Part shown: positions 46,269 to 55,607 of the stretch, in pieces
Numbering within the stretch: position 1 is the stretch's first letter
How the letters are laid out: every line of letters starts with the position of its first letter
DNA from: Bradyrhizobium sp. ARR65
Lineage (GTDB): Bacteria; Pseudomonadota; Alphaproteobacteria; Rhizobiales; Xanthobacteraceae
Direction: 5' to 3'
Length of the DNA stretch: 64,000 nucleotides
Assembly (NCBI RefSeq): GCF_000472385.1
Contig: NZ_AWZU01000002.1
Location: forward strand, 337,350-401,349
Made by a program: the position numbers and the translations under genes
The notes under the pieces: generated by a model
The model's input: the letters and a program-made list of their open reading frames with translations, nothing else
The model's database searches: none
What the model was told of the DNA's origin: nothing

Positions 46269-47245
46269 GCGATCTTCAGAACGAAGCGCCTCCGCCCGAT
46301 ACTGTCATCGTCGCGGATGGCCTGACCAAGCGCTACGGCCAAGCCAGCGCGGTCGATCAGATCAGCTTCAACATCAAAAAGGGCGAGGTGTTCGGGCTGC
46401 TTGGCCCCAACGGCGCTGGCAAGACCACGACCATTCTCATGATGCTTGGCCTGACGGAAATCTCCGGCGGCAAGATCAGCGTGCTGGGTTACGACCCGGC
46501 GCGGCAGCCCCTGCAGGTGAAGCGGCGCGTCGGCTATCTGCCTGATTCCGTCGGCTTCTACGATCATCTCACGGCGATGGAAAATCTCGCCTACACCGCC
46601 AAGCTGATGGGACTGTCCTTGAAGGAGCGGACGGAGCGCATTGCCGACGCGCTCAAGCGCGTGCGGCTTGACCACGTCGCGCACAAGCGGGTCTCGACCT
46701 TCTCGCGCGGCATGCGCCAGCGGCTTGGCCTCGCCGAGATCATCGTCAAGAGAGCCGAGATCGCCATTCTGGACGAGCCGACCTCCGGTCTCGATCCGCA
46801 GGCGACGTTGGAGTTTCTGGACCTGATCCGCCAGCTCAAGGCCGAGGGCACCACGGTGCTCCTGTCGTCGCATCTGCTCGACCAGGTGCAGCGCATCTGC
46901 GACCGCGTCGCGCTGTTCCAGTCCGGCCATATCGTGCTGATGGGCTCGGTGGCCGAACTGTCGGTGCAGGTGCTTGGCGCGGGCTTCGTGGTCGAGGTCG
47001 AGGCCGAGGGCACCGGTATCGCCAGGCGGCTTGCGACCATCCCGGGCGTGTCCAATGTCGAGACTCTGGCGGAGGACCGCTTCCGCATGACAGCCGAACG
47101 CGACGTCCGCGCCGATGCGGCGCGTGCGGTGGTCGCGGTCGACGGAGCGCTCAAGCGGCTGTCGGTCGACGAGCCCAGCCTGGAAGCGATCTACGCCCGC
47201 TACTTCCAGAGCAAGCAATCGGGAGACATGCGTCATGCGGCGTGA
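46265..47245 (+). CDS. ABC exporter ATPase subunit
   Basis: A 326-residue ATPase with Walker [15 protein letters not shown], the signature [13 protein letters not shown], and Walker [15 protein letters not shown]. It resembles the NosF/CcmA/DrrA-type exporter ATPases, with a C-terminal ~80-residue extension. It overlaps the NEW3 gene by 4 nt and the permease by 11 nt, so the three are one unit. Confidence 0.93.
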   Translation: MSDLQNEAPPPDTVIVADGLTKRYGQASAVDQISFNIKKGEVFGLLGPNGAGKTTTILMMLGLTEISGGKISVLGYDPARQPLQVKRRVGYLPDSVGFYDHLTAMENLAYTAKLMGLSLKERTERIADALKRVRLDHVAHKRVSTFSRGMRQRLGLAEIIVKRAEIAILDEPTSGLDPQATLEFLDLIRQLKAEGTTVLLSSHLLDQVQRICDRVALFQSGHIVLMGSVAELSVQVLGAGFVVEVEAEGTGIARRLATIPGVSNVETLAEDRFRMTAERDVRADAARAVVAVDGALKRLSVDEPSLEAIYARYFQSKQSGDMRHAA

Positions 47246-48197
47246 AGGTTCACCCTTCCAGGGCCTTGGTACCGTGTTCGCCAAGGAGCTCACCGACAAC
47301 ATCTCCAGCGTGCGCATGCTGGTGCTGGAACTCTTGATCGTGCTCACGGCGCTGGCCGCGCTCTATGGCGCGATCGACAATCTGCGCACCAACACGGCGG
47401 AGGATCCGTTTCTCCTGCTCAGGCTGTTCACGCTGTCGAGCTCGCCGCTGCCGTCCTTCGTCGCCATCCTGGGATTTTTGATTCCGCTGATGGCGATCGG
47501 GCTCGGCTTCGATTCCGTCAACAGCGAGTTCAACCGGCGCACGTTGTCGCGGATCTTGGCGCAGCCGATCTACCGCGACGCGCTGTTGATGGGGAAATTC
47601 CTGGCCGGCCTTGCCACGCTCGCGGTCAGCCTGACCGCGTTGTGGCTGATGGTGATCGGGCTCGGCCTGCTCTTCCTCGGCGTGCCGCCCGGCACCGAGG
47701 AGATCGGCCGCTCGCTGGTGTTCCTGGTCATCGCGATCTTCTATGCCGGCGTGTGGCTCGCGCTCGCCATGCTGTTGTCGATCGTGTTTCGCTCGCCGGC
47801 AACGGCCGCGCTGGTCGCGCTCGGCATCTGGCTGTTCCTGACGGTGCTGTGGCCAATGCTGGCGCCGGCCTTTGCGCAAGTGATTGCGCCGCCCGATCCG
47901 CGCTATGCCGCGCTCGGGCTGGAGACACCGGAAACGGGCCTGTGGTCGCAGTTCCTGCTGCGGGTGTCGCCGAATGACCTGTTCGGCGAGGCGATGCTGG
48001 CGATTCTCTCGCCGACCACGCGCACGCTGGGCGCGGTGTTCCTGGACCAGCTCCGGGGCGCGGTGATGGGCGCGCCGTTGCCGCTCTCCGAAAGCATCAT
48101 GATCGCCTGGCCGCAAACCGTTGGCCTTATCGCGGCGACGATCGTGCTGTTCGTCGTGGGCTATATCCTGTTCCAGCGGCAGGAGGTGAGGGCTTGA
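47235..48197 (+). CDS. ABC exporter permease (NosY-like)
   Basis: A 320-residue protein with about six membrane segments ([57 protein letters not shown]). It has the ABC-2 family character with the [27 protein letters not shown] segment typical of NosY/YhaP-like proteins. It overlaps the ATPase gene by 11 nt. The substrate is unknown. Expression is presumably controlled from the region before the NEW3 gene. Confidence 0.88.
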   Translation: MRREGSPFQGLGTVFAKELTDNISSVRMLVLELLIVLTALAALYGAIDNLRTNTAEDPFLLLRLFTLSSSPLPSFVAILGFLIPLMAIGLGFDSVNSEFNRRTLSRILAQPIYRDALLMGKFLAGLATLAVSLTALWLMVIGLGLLFLGVPPGTEEIGRSLVFLVIAIFYAGVWLALAMLLSIVFRSPATAALVALGIWLFLTVLWPMLAPAFAQVIAPPDPRYAALGLETPETGLWSQFLLRVSPNDLFGEAMLAILSPTTRTLGAVFLDQLRGAVMGAPLPLSESIMIAWPQTVGLIAATIVLFVVGYILFQRQEVRA

Positions 48198-48199
48198 CG

Positions 48200-48241
48200 A
48201 TGTAGGTGGGCAAAGGCGCACTCGCGCCGTGCCCACCGCAC
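48200..48241. repeat. Half copy of the GTAGGTGGGCAAAG repeat
   Basis: TGTAGGTGGGCAAAGGCGC and GCGCCGTGCCCACCGCA form a hairpin, matching the left part of the element at 38405-38486. The right arm is lost. Confidence 0.6.
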
Positions 48242-48327
48242 CCATCGCCAAAGCATGGTGGGCTCGCCTCGCTTAGCGCATCCGCCGATCAAGTTCCAGA
48301 GCCGGACGAGTGCCTTCAACCAGGCCC

Positions 48328-48441
48328 GTCATTGCGAGCAGCGAAAGCGACGACCCGCCGTCGCTCGCTGCGCGAACTATGGCGAGGCGTGAAGTCCCGC
48401 CGAAGCGCCTTTGCGCGTAGGCGGAAGCAATCCAGACTGTA
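48328..48441. repeat. Dispersed repeat (CGTCATTGCGAGC type)
   Basis: It begins CGTCATTGCGAGCAGCG and ends GAAGCAATCCAGACTG, the two ends of a widely seen rhizobial intergenic element. It is non-coding. Confidence 0.5.
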
Positions 48442-48516
48442 TGGCTGTGCAGGCCAAAGCCGGCTTTAGCCGCGACATGCTAGAGGCTGTTGCTGAGCAA
48501 GCGCTTTCCACGTGGC

Positions 48517-48705
48517 CTACCGGTAGTTCCACACTTTCCGGAAAGTCACCCTAAACCTTAGACGAGAAGCGCGCCGGCCGTCGCTTGCGCCTGGCCTCCG
48601 CAGTGCTCGCTGCATCGGCGCAATCTGGTTGATGTTGTTGCCGATCGCGCGGAGCTCGCGGATCAGCGAGCGCGGCTCGTCGATCTGAGCGCGATCGCCG
48701 CGCAT
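48517..48705 (-). pseudogene. Remnant of a MobC-like plasmid mobilisation protein
   Basis: The frame contains RSLIRELRAIGNNINQIAP, matching the conserved IGNNxNQIA motif of MobC/relaxosome accessory proteins. The rest of the domain and any relaxase gene are missing, and both ends are unlike a protein. A short scar of an integrated plasmid or conjugative element is the simplest explanation. Confidence 0.45.
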
Positions 48706-48790
48706 TGCTAGCCAGAACAGGTCGGCCCTGACCCAAGCTCCTCGACAGCTTGAATCACAGCCGCTCCGTCACGTCAAATGAGTACAGACC

Positions 48791-50350
48791 CTAATCCGTT
48801 CCGATCCGCTGCGACAGCCAGCGCGCAACGGATGCGGGCGATGAGTCCGCGTCGTTGCCGCTGGCGCGCAGATTCGCTTCACGCATCGTGTCGATGTCGA
48901 TCTTGCCGAGCAGCGGCCGCAAGGCCGTCTGCAGCGCCGTGTCATGCGCGCGGCTTGGTGCGAGCAGCAGGATCGCATCATAGGGCGGGATCGCGTGTTT
49001 GGGATCGTCCAGCACGACGAGATCATATTTTGCGATCAGTCCATCGCTGGTGTAGCCCGCGATCACATCGACATCGCCGCTCGCGACCGCCGCATACATG
49101 AAGTTCGGCTGCATCTGCCGCTGCGAGCGGAAATCGAGGCCATAGGCCTCGCGCAAGCTCGCCCATTCCGGGCGCGAGAAGAACTCGTAATCGCCCGCGA
49201 TTGAAAAACTGCCTGCGTGCGCCGCGAGATCGGCGATCGAATGAATGCCAAGCGCTTCGGCACGCTTTCTCGGCATTACCAGCGCATAGGCATTTTCAAA
49301 GCCCAGCGTGCCGAACAGCGTGATGTTGCGTTTCGCCAGCAGCGCGCTCAATTCGGAAAGCAACTGTTCGCGCGGCAGGATCTGCGTACCGTGAAACTGG
49401 TTGGCCCACAACGTGCCGGAATAATCGACATAGACGTCGATATCGTCCGCGGCCAGCGCCGCGAAGATCACGCTCGAGCCGAGCCCCTCCCGCGTGCTCG
49501 CCGTCAATCCGGCGCCCCGCAGCCGCTGTGCAATGAGCTGGGACAGCACATATTGCTCGGCGAAGGTCTTGGCGCCTACGATGTAGCTCGACGTCGATCG
49601 CGCCAGCATCGGCGTCAGCGTGAGGGCGACCAGGGCGGCGATGCCCGCGCCGCCGAGCACGCTGCGCAGCCACTTGCGGGACGCAAAACCGTTCTCGATC
49701 AATGCCAGCAATTGGTCGACGGCGAGCGCCAGCACGGCGGAGGCAACGCAGCCGAATAGGACGAACACCCAGTTCTGGGTCTGCAGGCCGGCAAAGATGT
49801 AATTGCCGAGCGAGGTCTGCCCGATCGGCGTCGACAGCGTCGCGGTCCCGATCACCCACACCGCGGAGGTGCGGATGCCCGCCATGATCACGGGCAGCGC
49901 AAGCGGCAGCTCGACCATGAACAGCGATTGCCCCGGCGTCATGCCGACGCCCTGCGCGGCTTCAAGCAGAGCAGGGTCCAGTCCGTTCAACCCGGTGATG
50001 GTGTTGCGCAGCACCGGCAGCATCGAATAGAGCGCGAGCGCCAGCATCGCGGGCAGGAAGCCGAATGCCGAGAAGTCGAAGCCGAACCAGGCAAAGGTCA
50101 AGGACGCCAGCGCAAGCAGCAGCGGATAGAATAGCGCGAGCAGCGCTAGCCCCGGCACCGTCTGCACGATGCTCGCGACCGCCAGCATCAGCCCTCGCAG
50201 CACGGGGCGGTGACGCGCAAGGATCGCCAGCGGCAGGCTGACCACGAGCCCGAGCGCGAGCGCGGCGATGCTGACGCGCAAATGGCTGCCGAGATAGTCA
50301 GGCAAATGGCCCGCGGCTTCGCTCAAACGCGGATCGGAAAAAAACGTCAT
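48791..50350 (-). CDS. Osmoprotectant ABC transporter, permease fused to binding protein
   Basis: A 519-residue protein. Residues about 1-245 are a five-to-six-segment ProW/OpuCB-like permease (EAAQGVGMTPGQSLFMVELPLALP is the EAA loop). Residues about 260-519 are an OpuAC-like substrate-binding domain (VGAKTFAEQYVLSQLIAQRL; DDIDVYVDYSGTLW; AAVASGDVDVIAGYTSDG). It overlaps the ATPase gene by 4 nt. It is expected to import glycine betaine or a similar compatible solute. Confidence 0.9.
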   Translation of the reverse strand: MTFFSDPRLSEAAGHLPDYLGSHLRVSIAALALGLVVSLPLAILARHRPVLRGLMLAVASIVQTVPGLALLALFYPLLLALASLTFAWFGFDFSAFGFLPAMLALALYSMLPVLRNTITGLNGLDPALLEAAQGVGMTPGQSLFMVELPLALPVIMAGIRTSAVWVIGTATLSTPIGQTSLGNYIFAGLQTQNWVFVLFGCVASAVLALAVDQLLALIENGFASRKWLRSVLGGAGIAALVALTLTPMLARSTSSYIVGAKTFAEQYVLSQLIAQRLRGAGLTASTREGLGSSVIFAALAADDIDVYVDYSGTLWANQFHGTQILPREQLLSELSALLAKRNITLFGTLGFENAYALVMPRKRAEALGIHSIADLAAHAGSFSIAGDYEFFSRPEWASLREAYGLDFRSQRQMQPNFMYAAVASGDVDVIAGYTSDGLIAKYDLVVLDDPKHAIPPYDAILLLAPSRAHDTALQTALRPLLGKIDIDTMREANLRASGNDADSSPASVARWLSQRIGTD

Positions 50351-51150
50351 GCGGCGCCCGCCCCGGGCAGCAGCGTGTTGATGCGCTCGGCCTGCCGCCG
50401 CGGCGTACGCAGGAGCTGAAGGACATAGGCATCGCGGCTTTCGGAGAGCTCGGCAGGCGTGCCCAGCGCCAGCAGCCTGCCGCTGCGCATCACCGCGATG
50501 CGATCGGCGAGCAAGAGCGCCTCCGTCATGTCGTGGGTGATCATCACTGTGGTCAGCCCAAGCTGGCGATGCAGGGCGCGATAATCCTCGCCGAGCGCGT
50601 CGCGGGTGAGCGGATCGAGGGCGCCGAACGGCTCGTCCATCAGCACGATGCGCGGCCGCGCGGCCAGTGCGCGTGCGACGCCCACGCGCTGGCGCTGACC
50701 GCCGGAGAGCTCGTGCGGCATCCGGGCGCCATGGCCGTCTCCGTCCAACTGCACCAGCGCGAGCAGCTCAGCGACGCGCGCGGCGATCTGGTCCGCGGGC
50801 CAGCCGAGCAGCCTTGGGGTAATCCCGATATTTTCGGCAACGCTCATATGCGGAAACAGGCCGCCGCTCTGAAACACATAGCCGATGCGCCGGCGCAGTT
50901 GCACTGGATCGGCATTGCGAACGTCCTCGCCCTCGACCGTGACAGTGCCGCTGTCAGCATCGGTCAGGCGGTTGGCGAGCCGCAGCAGCGTCGTCTTGCC
51001 CGAGCCCGAGCCGCCGACGATAGCCAGAAACTCGCGCGCGGCAATATCGAGCGAGACGTCGTCAACCGCCACGACGCGCGCAGCCGCGCCATTGGCAAAG
51101 CTCTTGCCGACATGGGCGAAAGAGATCGGCGGTGCGGTCGGCATCGTCAT
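50347..51150 (-). CDS. Osmoprotectant ABC transporter ATPase
   Basis: A 267-residue ATPase of the OpuCA/ProV type, without the CBS tail of some family members. Walker A is GGSGSGKTT, the signature LSGGQRQRVGVAR and Walker B VLMDEPFGALDPLT. First gene of the two-gene unit; it overlaps the fused permease by 4 nt (ATGA). Confidence 0.93.
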   Translation of the reverse strand: MTMPTAPPISFAHVGKSFANGAAARVVAVDDVSLDIAAREFLAIVGGSGSGKTTLLRLANRLTDADSGTVTVEGEDVRNADPVQLRRRIGYVFQSGGLFPHMSVAENIGITPRLLGWPADQIAARVAELLALVQLDGDGHGARMPHELSGGQRQRVGVARALAARPRIVLMDEPFGALDPLTRDALGEDYRALHRQLGLTTVMITHDMTEALLLADRIAVMRSGRLLALGTPAELSESRDAYVLQLLRTPRRQAERINTLLPGAGAA

Positions 51151-51280
51151 CGGAGCCCAAGGTCCATCGCAGCTTTCAACCTCTCCGGAGGGGCGGCTGA
51201 ATGCTTGGTAGCACGTTGCGCCCCTTCATTGAACTTGCCGGCGCAAGACGTTAAGGCATCTTTCGGATCCGGGAGGAAGC

Positions 51281-52096
51281 GTGGTGAACGAGAAGATGCC
51301 GACGGCGGTCGCGCTCGAGGACGCGACGGTGGCTTTTCGCCTTGGCGAGGCGCGTGTCTACACGGCGGTCGAAAAGGCCAACCTTGCGGTCGGCGCGGGC
51401 GAGTTCGTGGCGATTGTTGGGCCGACGGGATGCGGAAAGTCGACGCTGCTCAACGTCGCCGCCGGCCTGTTGAAGCCGGCTGCGGGCAGTGTGCGGATTT
51501 TCGACCGGCCGCTTCTTGGGCTGAACCGCGAGGCCGGATATCTCTTCCAGACCGATGCCCTGTTTCCCTGGAAGACCGCGCTCGACAATGTCGCCATCGG
51601 CCTTGAGATCGCAGGCATCCCGCGTAGCGAGGCGCTTGCGCGCGCCAACGACTGGCTGGCGTCGGTCGGGCTGGCGCATTTCGGCAGTCGCTATCCGCAC
51701 ATGCTTTCCGGCGGGCAACACAAGCGCGTCGGCTTGGCGCAGGTGCTGATCCGCAATCCCAAAATCCTCCTGATGGACGAGCCTTTCGGCCCGCTCGATG
51801 CGCAGACGCGACAGGTCATGGGCAATCTCCTGCTCGATCTCTGGAACAGAGATCGCAAGGCGGTGCTGTTCGTCACCCATGATCTGGAAGAGGCTATCGC
51901 GCTTGCCGATCGCGTCGTGATCATGTCCGCTGGCCCCGGCGCGCGGATCATTGGCGACTGGCAGGTGACGCTGCCGCGCCCGCGCGACATTTTCGAGACC
52001 CGGCTGAACAAGGATTTTCATGCGCTGCATCGGGAGATCTGGAGCGTGCTCAAGGGCGAGGTGATGAAGGGTTATGCGCAATCCGCCGATGCCTGA
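51281..52096 (+). CDS. ABC importer ATPase (SsuB/TauB-like)
   Basis: A 271-residue ATPase with GPTGCGKST, signature LSGGQHKRVGLAQ, and LLMDEPFGPLDAQT. It starts at a GTG (51281) after GGGAGGAAG; an ATG 15 nt downstream is also possible. The Q-to-HK change in the signature (GGQHKR) is mild. It works with the permease at 52756 and the binding protein at 53739. The substrate is unknown; nitrate, sulfonate and HMP-type substrates are all possible. Confidence 0.9.
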   Translation: MVNEKMPTAVALEDATVAFRLGEARVYTAVEKANLAVGAGEFVAIVGPTGCGKSTLLNVAAGLLKPAAGSVRIFDRPLLGLNREAGYLFQTDALFPWKTALDNVAIGLEIAGIPRSEALARANDWLASVGLAHFGSRYPHMLSGGQHKRVGLAQVLIRNPKILLMDEPFGPLDAQTRQVMGNLLLDLWNRDRKAVLFVTHDLEEAIALADRVVIMSAGPGARIIGDWQVTLPRPRDIFETRLNKDFHALHREIWSVLKGEVMKGYAQSADA

Positions 52097-52156
52097 AGGT
52101 CGCCCGGTTTGTGCGGCAGTTATGGTTGGGGGTTCATACAAGGATAGGGAGGTCAC

Positions 52157-52723
52157 ATGGTCAACCGCGTATCGATTGTAGCGACTGCGATCGTCTTTTC
52201 TGCGCTGTTCGGCGGCCACGAGGTTCGCGCGCAGAGCGCCTTCACGCTGTCCTCGCCGAGCTTCCAGGACGGCGAGCGGCTGGCGACGAAAAACGCCGGC
52301 AACAACAAGTCCAATCCCAATTGCGTCGGCGAGAACGTTTCGCCGGCATTTTCGTGGAGCAATCCGCCCGAAGGCACCAAGAGCTTTGTGCTTCTGATGT
52401 TCGATCCCGAGGGGCGGCCGCCGAATGGCGTCAGCCATTTCGTGGCTTATGGCATTCCCGCCTCCGTCTCCGGCTTCGGCGAGGGTGAACTGTCAAAGCC
52501 GAGCGACAAATATGTCGGCGGTCAGAGCACGATGAAGCTGTCGAACTATTTCGGGCCCTGCACCCCGCCCGGTGCCCCCCATCACTACATCTTCACGCTG
52601 ATCGCAACCGATCTCGAGCCCGCCGCGCTCAAGGCGGGGCTGACCCGCGAAGAAGTGATCGAGGCGCTCGAGGGCCACGCCAAGCTTGCCACCGGCATGG
52701 TGGGTAAGTTTTCTCACCCTTAA
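52157..52723 (+). CDS. Exported YbhB/YbcL (PEBP/RKIP)-family protein
   Basis: A 188-residue protein with a signal peptide (MVNRVSIVATAIVFSALFGG... VRA) and the PEBP core (SFVLLMFDPEGRPPNGVSHFVAYGIPA; GPCTPPGAPHHYIFTLIATD). The RBS is AGGGAGG. It lies inside the ABC transporter gene set, between ATPase and permease. Whether it takes part in the transport is unknown. Confidence 0.9.
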   Translation: MVNRVSIVATAIVFSALFGGHEVRAQSAFTLSSPSFQDGERLATKNAGNNKSNPNCVGENVSPAFSWSNPPEGTKSFVLLMFDPEGRPPNGVSHFVAYGIPASVSGFGEGELSKPSDKYVGGQSTMKLSNYFGPCTPPGAPHHYIFTLIATDLEPAALKAGLTREEVIEALEGHAKLATGMVGKFSHP

Positions 52724-52755
52724 GAGGCTTCGATCGCAAGGAGGAACGGGCAGTC

Positions 52756-53544
52756 ATGTCCAGGATTACATTGCTCGCGTTGCAGCTTCTGGTCGCCGTC
52801 GTCGTGGTCGTGCTGTGGCAGCTCTTTGCCACCGTGCCGGTGTTCGGACGGATCTGGCTGCCGCCGTTCTTCTTTTCCAATCCGGTCGATGTGTTCGCCC
52901 AAATCGTCAAATGGTTTGCCTCGGGCGTGATCTGGAAGCACCTGGCCATCACGCTGTGGGAATCGATCCTGGCCTTCGTGATCGGATCTGCGGCCGGCGC
53001 GATGGTCGGCTTCTGGTTAGCTCGGCAGCCGCTGATCGCCGCGGTGTTCGACCCTTACGTGAAGATGGTCAACGCGCTGCCGCGCGTGGTTCTGGCGCCG
53101 ATCTTCACGCTCTGGCTTGGCCTCGGCATCTGGTCGAAGGTCGCGCTCGGGGTAACGCTGGTGTTCTTCATCGTCTTCTTCAACGTTTATCAGGGTGTGA
53201 AGGAGGTCAGCCACACTGTGCTCGCCAACGGCCGCATGCTCGGCATGAGCGAGCAGCAATTGATGCGTCACGTCTATTGGCCCTCGGCCTTGTCCTGGAT
53301 GTTTTCTTCGCTGCACACCTCGGTCGGCTTTGCCGTGGTGGGGGCAGTGGTCGGCGAATATCTGGGCTCCGCCGCAGGGCTCGGCTATCTGATCCAGCAG
53401 GCCGAGGGCGTGTTTGATGTCGCCGGCGTGTTCGCGGGCATGTTCGTGCTGTCGGTGTTTGTCGTCCTGATCGATATGGGCGTGACGCTGGTCGAGCGCA
53501 GGCTGTTGGTGTGGCGGCCGGCGCCGGCGGATGGAAGGGGATAG
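52756..53544 (+). CDS. ABC importer permease (SsuC/TauC-like)
   Basis: A 262-residue permease with about six membrane segments and an EAA-like loop in KEVSHTVLANGRMLGMSEQQLMRHVYWP. It lies 32 nt after the YbhB gene, with GGAGGA before the ATG. It pairs with the ATPase at 51281 and the binding protein at 53739 to form a NitT/TauT-type importer. Confidence 0.92.
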   Translation: MSRITLLALQLLVAVVVVVLWQLFATVPVFGRIWLPPFFFSNPVDVFAQIVKWFASGVIWKHLAITLWESILAFVIGSAAGAMVGFWLARQPLIAAVFDPYVKMVNALPRVVLAPIFTLWLGLGIWSKVALGVTLVFFIVFFNVYQGVKEVSHTVLANGRMLGMSEQQLMRHVYWPSALSWMFSSLHTSVGFAVVGAVVGEYLGSAAGLGYLIQQAEGVFDVAGVFAGMFVLSVFVVLIDMGVTLVERRLLVWRPAPADGRG

Positions 53545-53567
53545 GGTTCGTCGTATATCATCCGCCG

Positions 53568-53664
53568 TTCGGGACGATGCGAAGCATCGAACTATGGAGC
53601 GCAATTGCGCACCTGAGAATCTCGAGACTCCGGGTTCGCCTCTTCGAGACGCCCCGGAATGACG
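53568..53664. repeat. Dispersed intergenic palindromic repeat, copy 5
   Basis: It reads GGACGATGCGAAGCATCGAAC near the left, then the hairpin-forming GCGCAATTGCGC, core GAATCTCGAGACTCCGGG, and ends CCCCGGAATGACG. The left end is worn. It separates permease from binding-protein gene. Confidence 0.7.
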
Positions 53665-53738
53665 AGCAAGAAATGGAAGCCGGCCTTTGCAGGCCCTTCC
53701 CGCTGCTCTATCTTGCCGCCAGCCGAATGGAGGAAACA

Positions 53739-54767
53739 ATGAGAAGCTTATTTTGCCAGTTTGCAGCGATGTTGTTCGCGCTCGCTCTCGCCTCGCCGCT
53801 CGCAGCCGCGGAGAGCAAGATCACCATCGCGGTCGGCGGCGGGGCCTGCCTGTGCTATCTGCCGACGGTGCTGGCGAAACAGCTCGGCGAATTCGACAAG
53901 GCCGGCGTCAACGTCGATCTTGTCGATCTCAAGGGCGGCTCGGACGCATTGAAAGCCGTGCTCGGCGGCAGCGCCGACGTGGTGTCGGGCTATTTCGACC
54001 ATTGCGTCAATCTCGCCGCCAGGAGACAGGAGCTGCAGGCCTTCGTCGTCTATGATCGCTATCCCGGCCTCGTGCTGGTGGTCTCGCCCGCGCACACCAA
54101 GGAGATCAATTCGATCAAGGATCTTGCCGGCAAGAAGGTCGGCGTATCAGCGCCAGGGTCCTCGACCGATTTCTTCCTCAAATATGTCCTGAAAAAGAAT
54201 GGCCTCGATCCCACCAGTGCCGCCGTGATCGGGGTGGGCTTGGGTGCAACCGCCGTGGCCGCGATGGAGCAAGGGCAGATCGACGCCGCCGTGATGCTGG
54301 ATCCCTCGGTCACCGTGCTGCAGGGCGCGCATGCGGATCTCAAGATTCTTGCCGACACCCGCACGCAGAAGGATACGCTCGCCATGTTCGGCGGCGAATA
54401 TCCGGGAGGCGCGCTCTATTCGACCGCGGCGTGGGTCGCCTCGCATGACAAGGAGGCGCAGGCGCTCACCAATGCGATCGTCTCCACACTCGCCTGGATT
54501 CATTCCCATTCCGCGGAAGACATCATGGCCAAGCTGCCGGAGGAGATGGTCGGCAAGGACAAGGCGCTCTATCTCGCGGCGCTGAAGAACACGATCCCGA
54601 TGTATTCGGAGACGGGCAGGATGGATCCCAAGGGCGCCGATGCGGTGCTCGCGGTGTTCAGCGAAGGTTCGCCGGAAGTGGCGAGCGCCCATGTCGACGT
54701 CGCCAAGACCTTCACCAACAGGTTCGTCGATCAAGCCAGGAAGACGACCGGGATGGGCGCGAAATAG
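53739..54767 (+). CDS. ABC importer periplasmic binding protein (SsuA/NMT1-like)
   Basis: A 342-residue protein with signal peptide (FCQFAAMLFALALASPLAAA) and the NMT1/SsuA fold (PTVLAKQLGEFDKAGVNVDLVDLKGGSDAL; IKDLAGKKVGVSAPGSSTDFF; AAMEQGQIDAAVMLDPSV). Three Cys near the ligand site (GGACLCYLP and FDHCVN) are unusual. A GGAGGA element before 53739 sets the start. The ligand is not identified. It completes the importer with 51281 and 52756. Confidence 0.9.
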   Translation: MRSLFCQFAAMLFALALASPLAAAESKITIAVGGGACLCYLPTVLAKQLGEFDKAGVNVDLVDLKGGSDALKAVLGGSADVVSGYFDHCVNLAARRQELQAFVVYDRYPGLVLVVSPAHTKEINSIKDLAGKKVGVSAPGSSTDFFLKYVLKKNGLDPTSAAVIGVGLGATAVAAMEQGQIDAAVMLDPSVTVLQGAHADLKILADTRTQKDTLAMFGGEYPGGALYSTAAWVASHDKEAQALTNAIVSTLAWIHSHSAEDIMAKLPEEMVGKDKALYLAALKNTIPMYSETGRMDPKGADAVLAVFSEGSPEVASAHVDVAKTFTNRFVDQARKTTGMGAK

Positions 54768-54771
54768 CGGC

Positions 54772-55470
54772 ATGACGGTTCCGCTGATCCATCGCGTCAC
54801 GGCGGTCGACCTCAAGGTCGGGCCCTGGACATGGCCGTTTTCGGTGGCGCGCCGTGGCGAGATCGATGCGCACTTCGCCGCAAACAAGCGCGACAAGCCA
54901 AGGCTCTGGAATGGCCGGGTGCTGCTCGGACGCCAGCCCGCTTTCGATGGCGGGCGGTTTTCGGCGAATTATTTCGAGATCGATTTCGCGAGCCTGCTCG
55001 CCTGGCGGGATTGGGGCTTTCCGGACCGCGAGGCCTTCAACGGCTTCGGCATGGGCGCGCTGCGCTGTTCGGACGGCGCCTTCGTACTCGGCGAGATGGG
55101 CGCGCATACGGCGAATGCCGGCCGCATCTATTTTCCTGCAGGCACCCCCGACCTCGACGACGTCAAGGGCGATACGCTTGATCTCGCCGGCAATGTGGCG
55201 CGCGAGATCGAGGAGGAGACCGGCCTTCGCCCATCCGACTATCGCGCCGCGCCGCATTGGGACTGCGTGGTGATCGGCGCTACCATCGCCATGATGAGGA
55301 CGTTGCAGCTCGATGTGCCGGGCGAGGCGGTCCGCGCGCGGATCGAGGCCAACCTGGCGCGGCAAACGCACCCCGAGCTCACCGCCGTGCACCTGGTGCG
55401 CAGCCGGAGCGATCTCAACGGCAACATGCCGCGGTTCGTCACCGCGTTTCTCGAACGGCAGTTTGGTTAG
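54772..55470 (+). CDS. Nudix-like hydrolase domain protein
   Basis: A 232-residue protein. The Nudix helix core REIEEETGL is kept, but the first part of the box (GX5E) is lost, since the residue at the usual Glu is Leu. This may lower or change activity. It starts 4 nt after the binding-protein stop, so it is in the importer transcript. No signal peptide is seen, so it is cytosolic. The substrate is unknown; ADP-sugar or nucleotide-type compounds are typical of the family. Confidence 0.75.
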   Translation: MTVPLIHRVTAVDLKVGPWTWPFSVARRGEIDAHFAANKRDKPRLWNGRVLLGRQPAFDGGRFSANYFEIDFASLLAWRDWGFPDREAFNGFGMGALRCSDGAFVLGEMGAHTANAGRIYFPAGTPDLDDVKGDTLDLAGNVAREIEEETGLRPSDYRAAPHWDCVVIGATIAMMRTLQLDVPGEAVRARIEANLARQTHPELTAVHLVRSRSDLNGNMPRFVTAFLERQFG

Positions 55471-55477
55471 CCTTGGC

Positions 55478-55582
55478 GACATCATTCCGGGGCGATGCGA
55501 AGCATCGAACCATGGTGCGCAATCGCGCACCTGCGAACCTCGAGATTCCGGGTTCGCCTCTCCGAGGCGCCCCGGAATGACA
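55478..55582. repeat. Dispersed intergenic palindromic repeat, copy 6
   Basis: CATCATTCCGGGGCGATGCG at the left, the GGTGCGCAATCGCGCACC hairpin, core CTCGAGATTCCGGG, and CCCCGGAATGACA at the right. Located between the Nudix and PPK2 genes. Confidence 0.75.
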
Positions 55583-55607
55583 TGCGGAAATTAGCGGACT
55601 CCATTCA

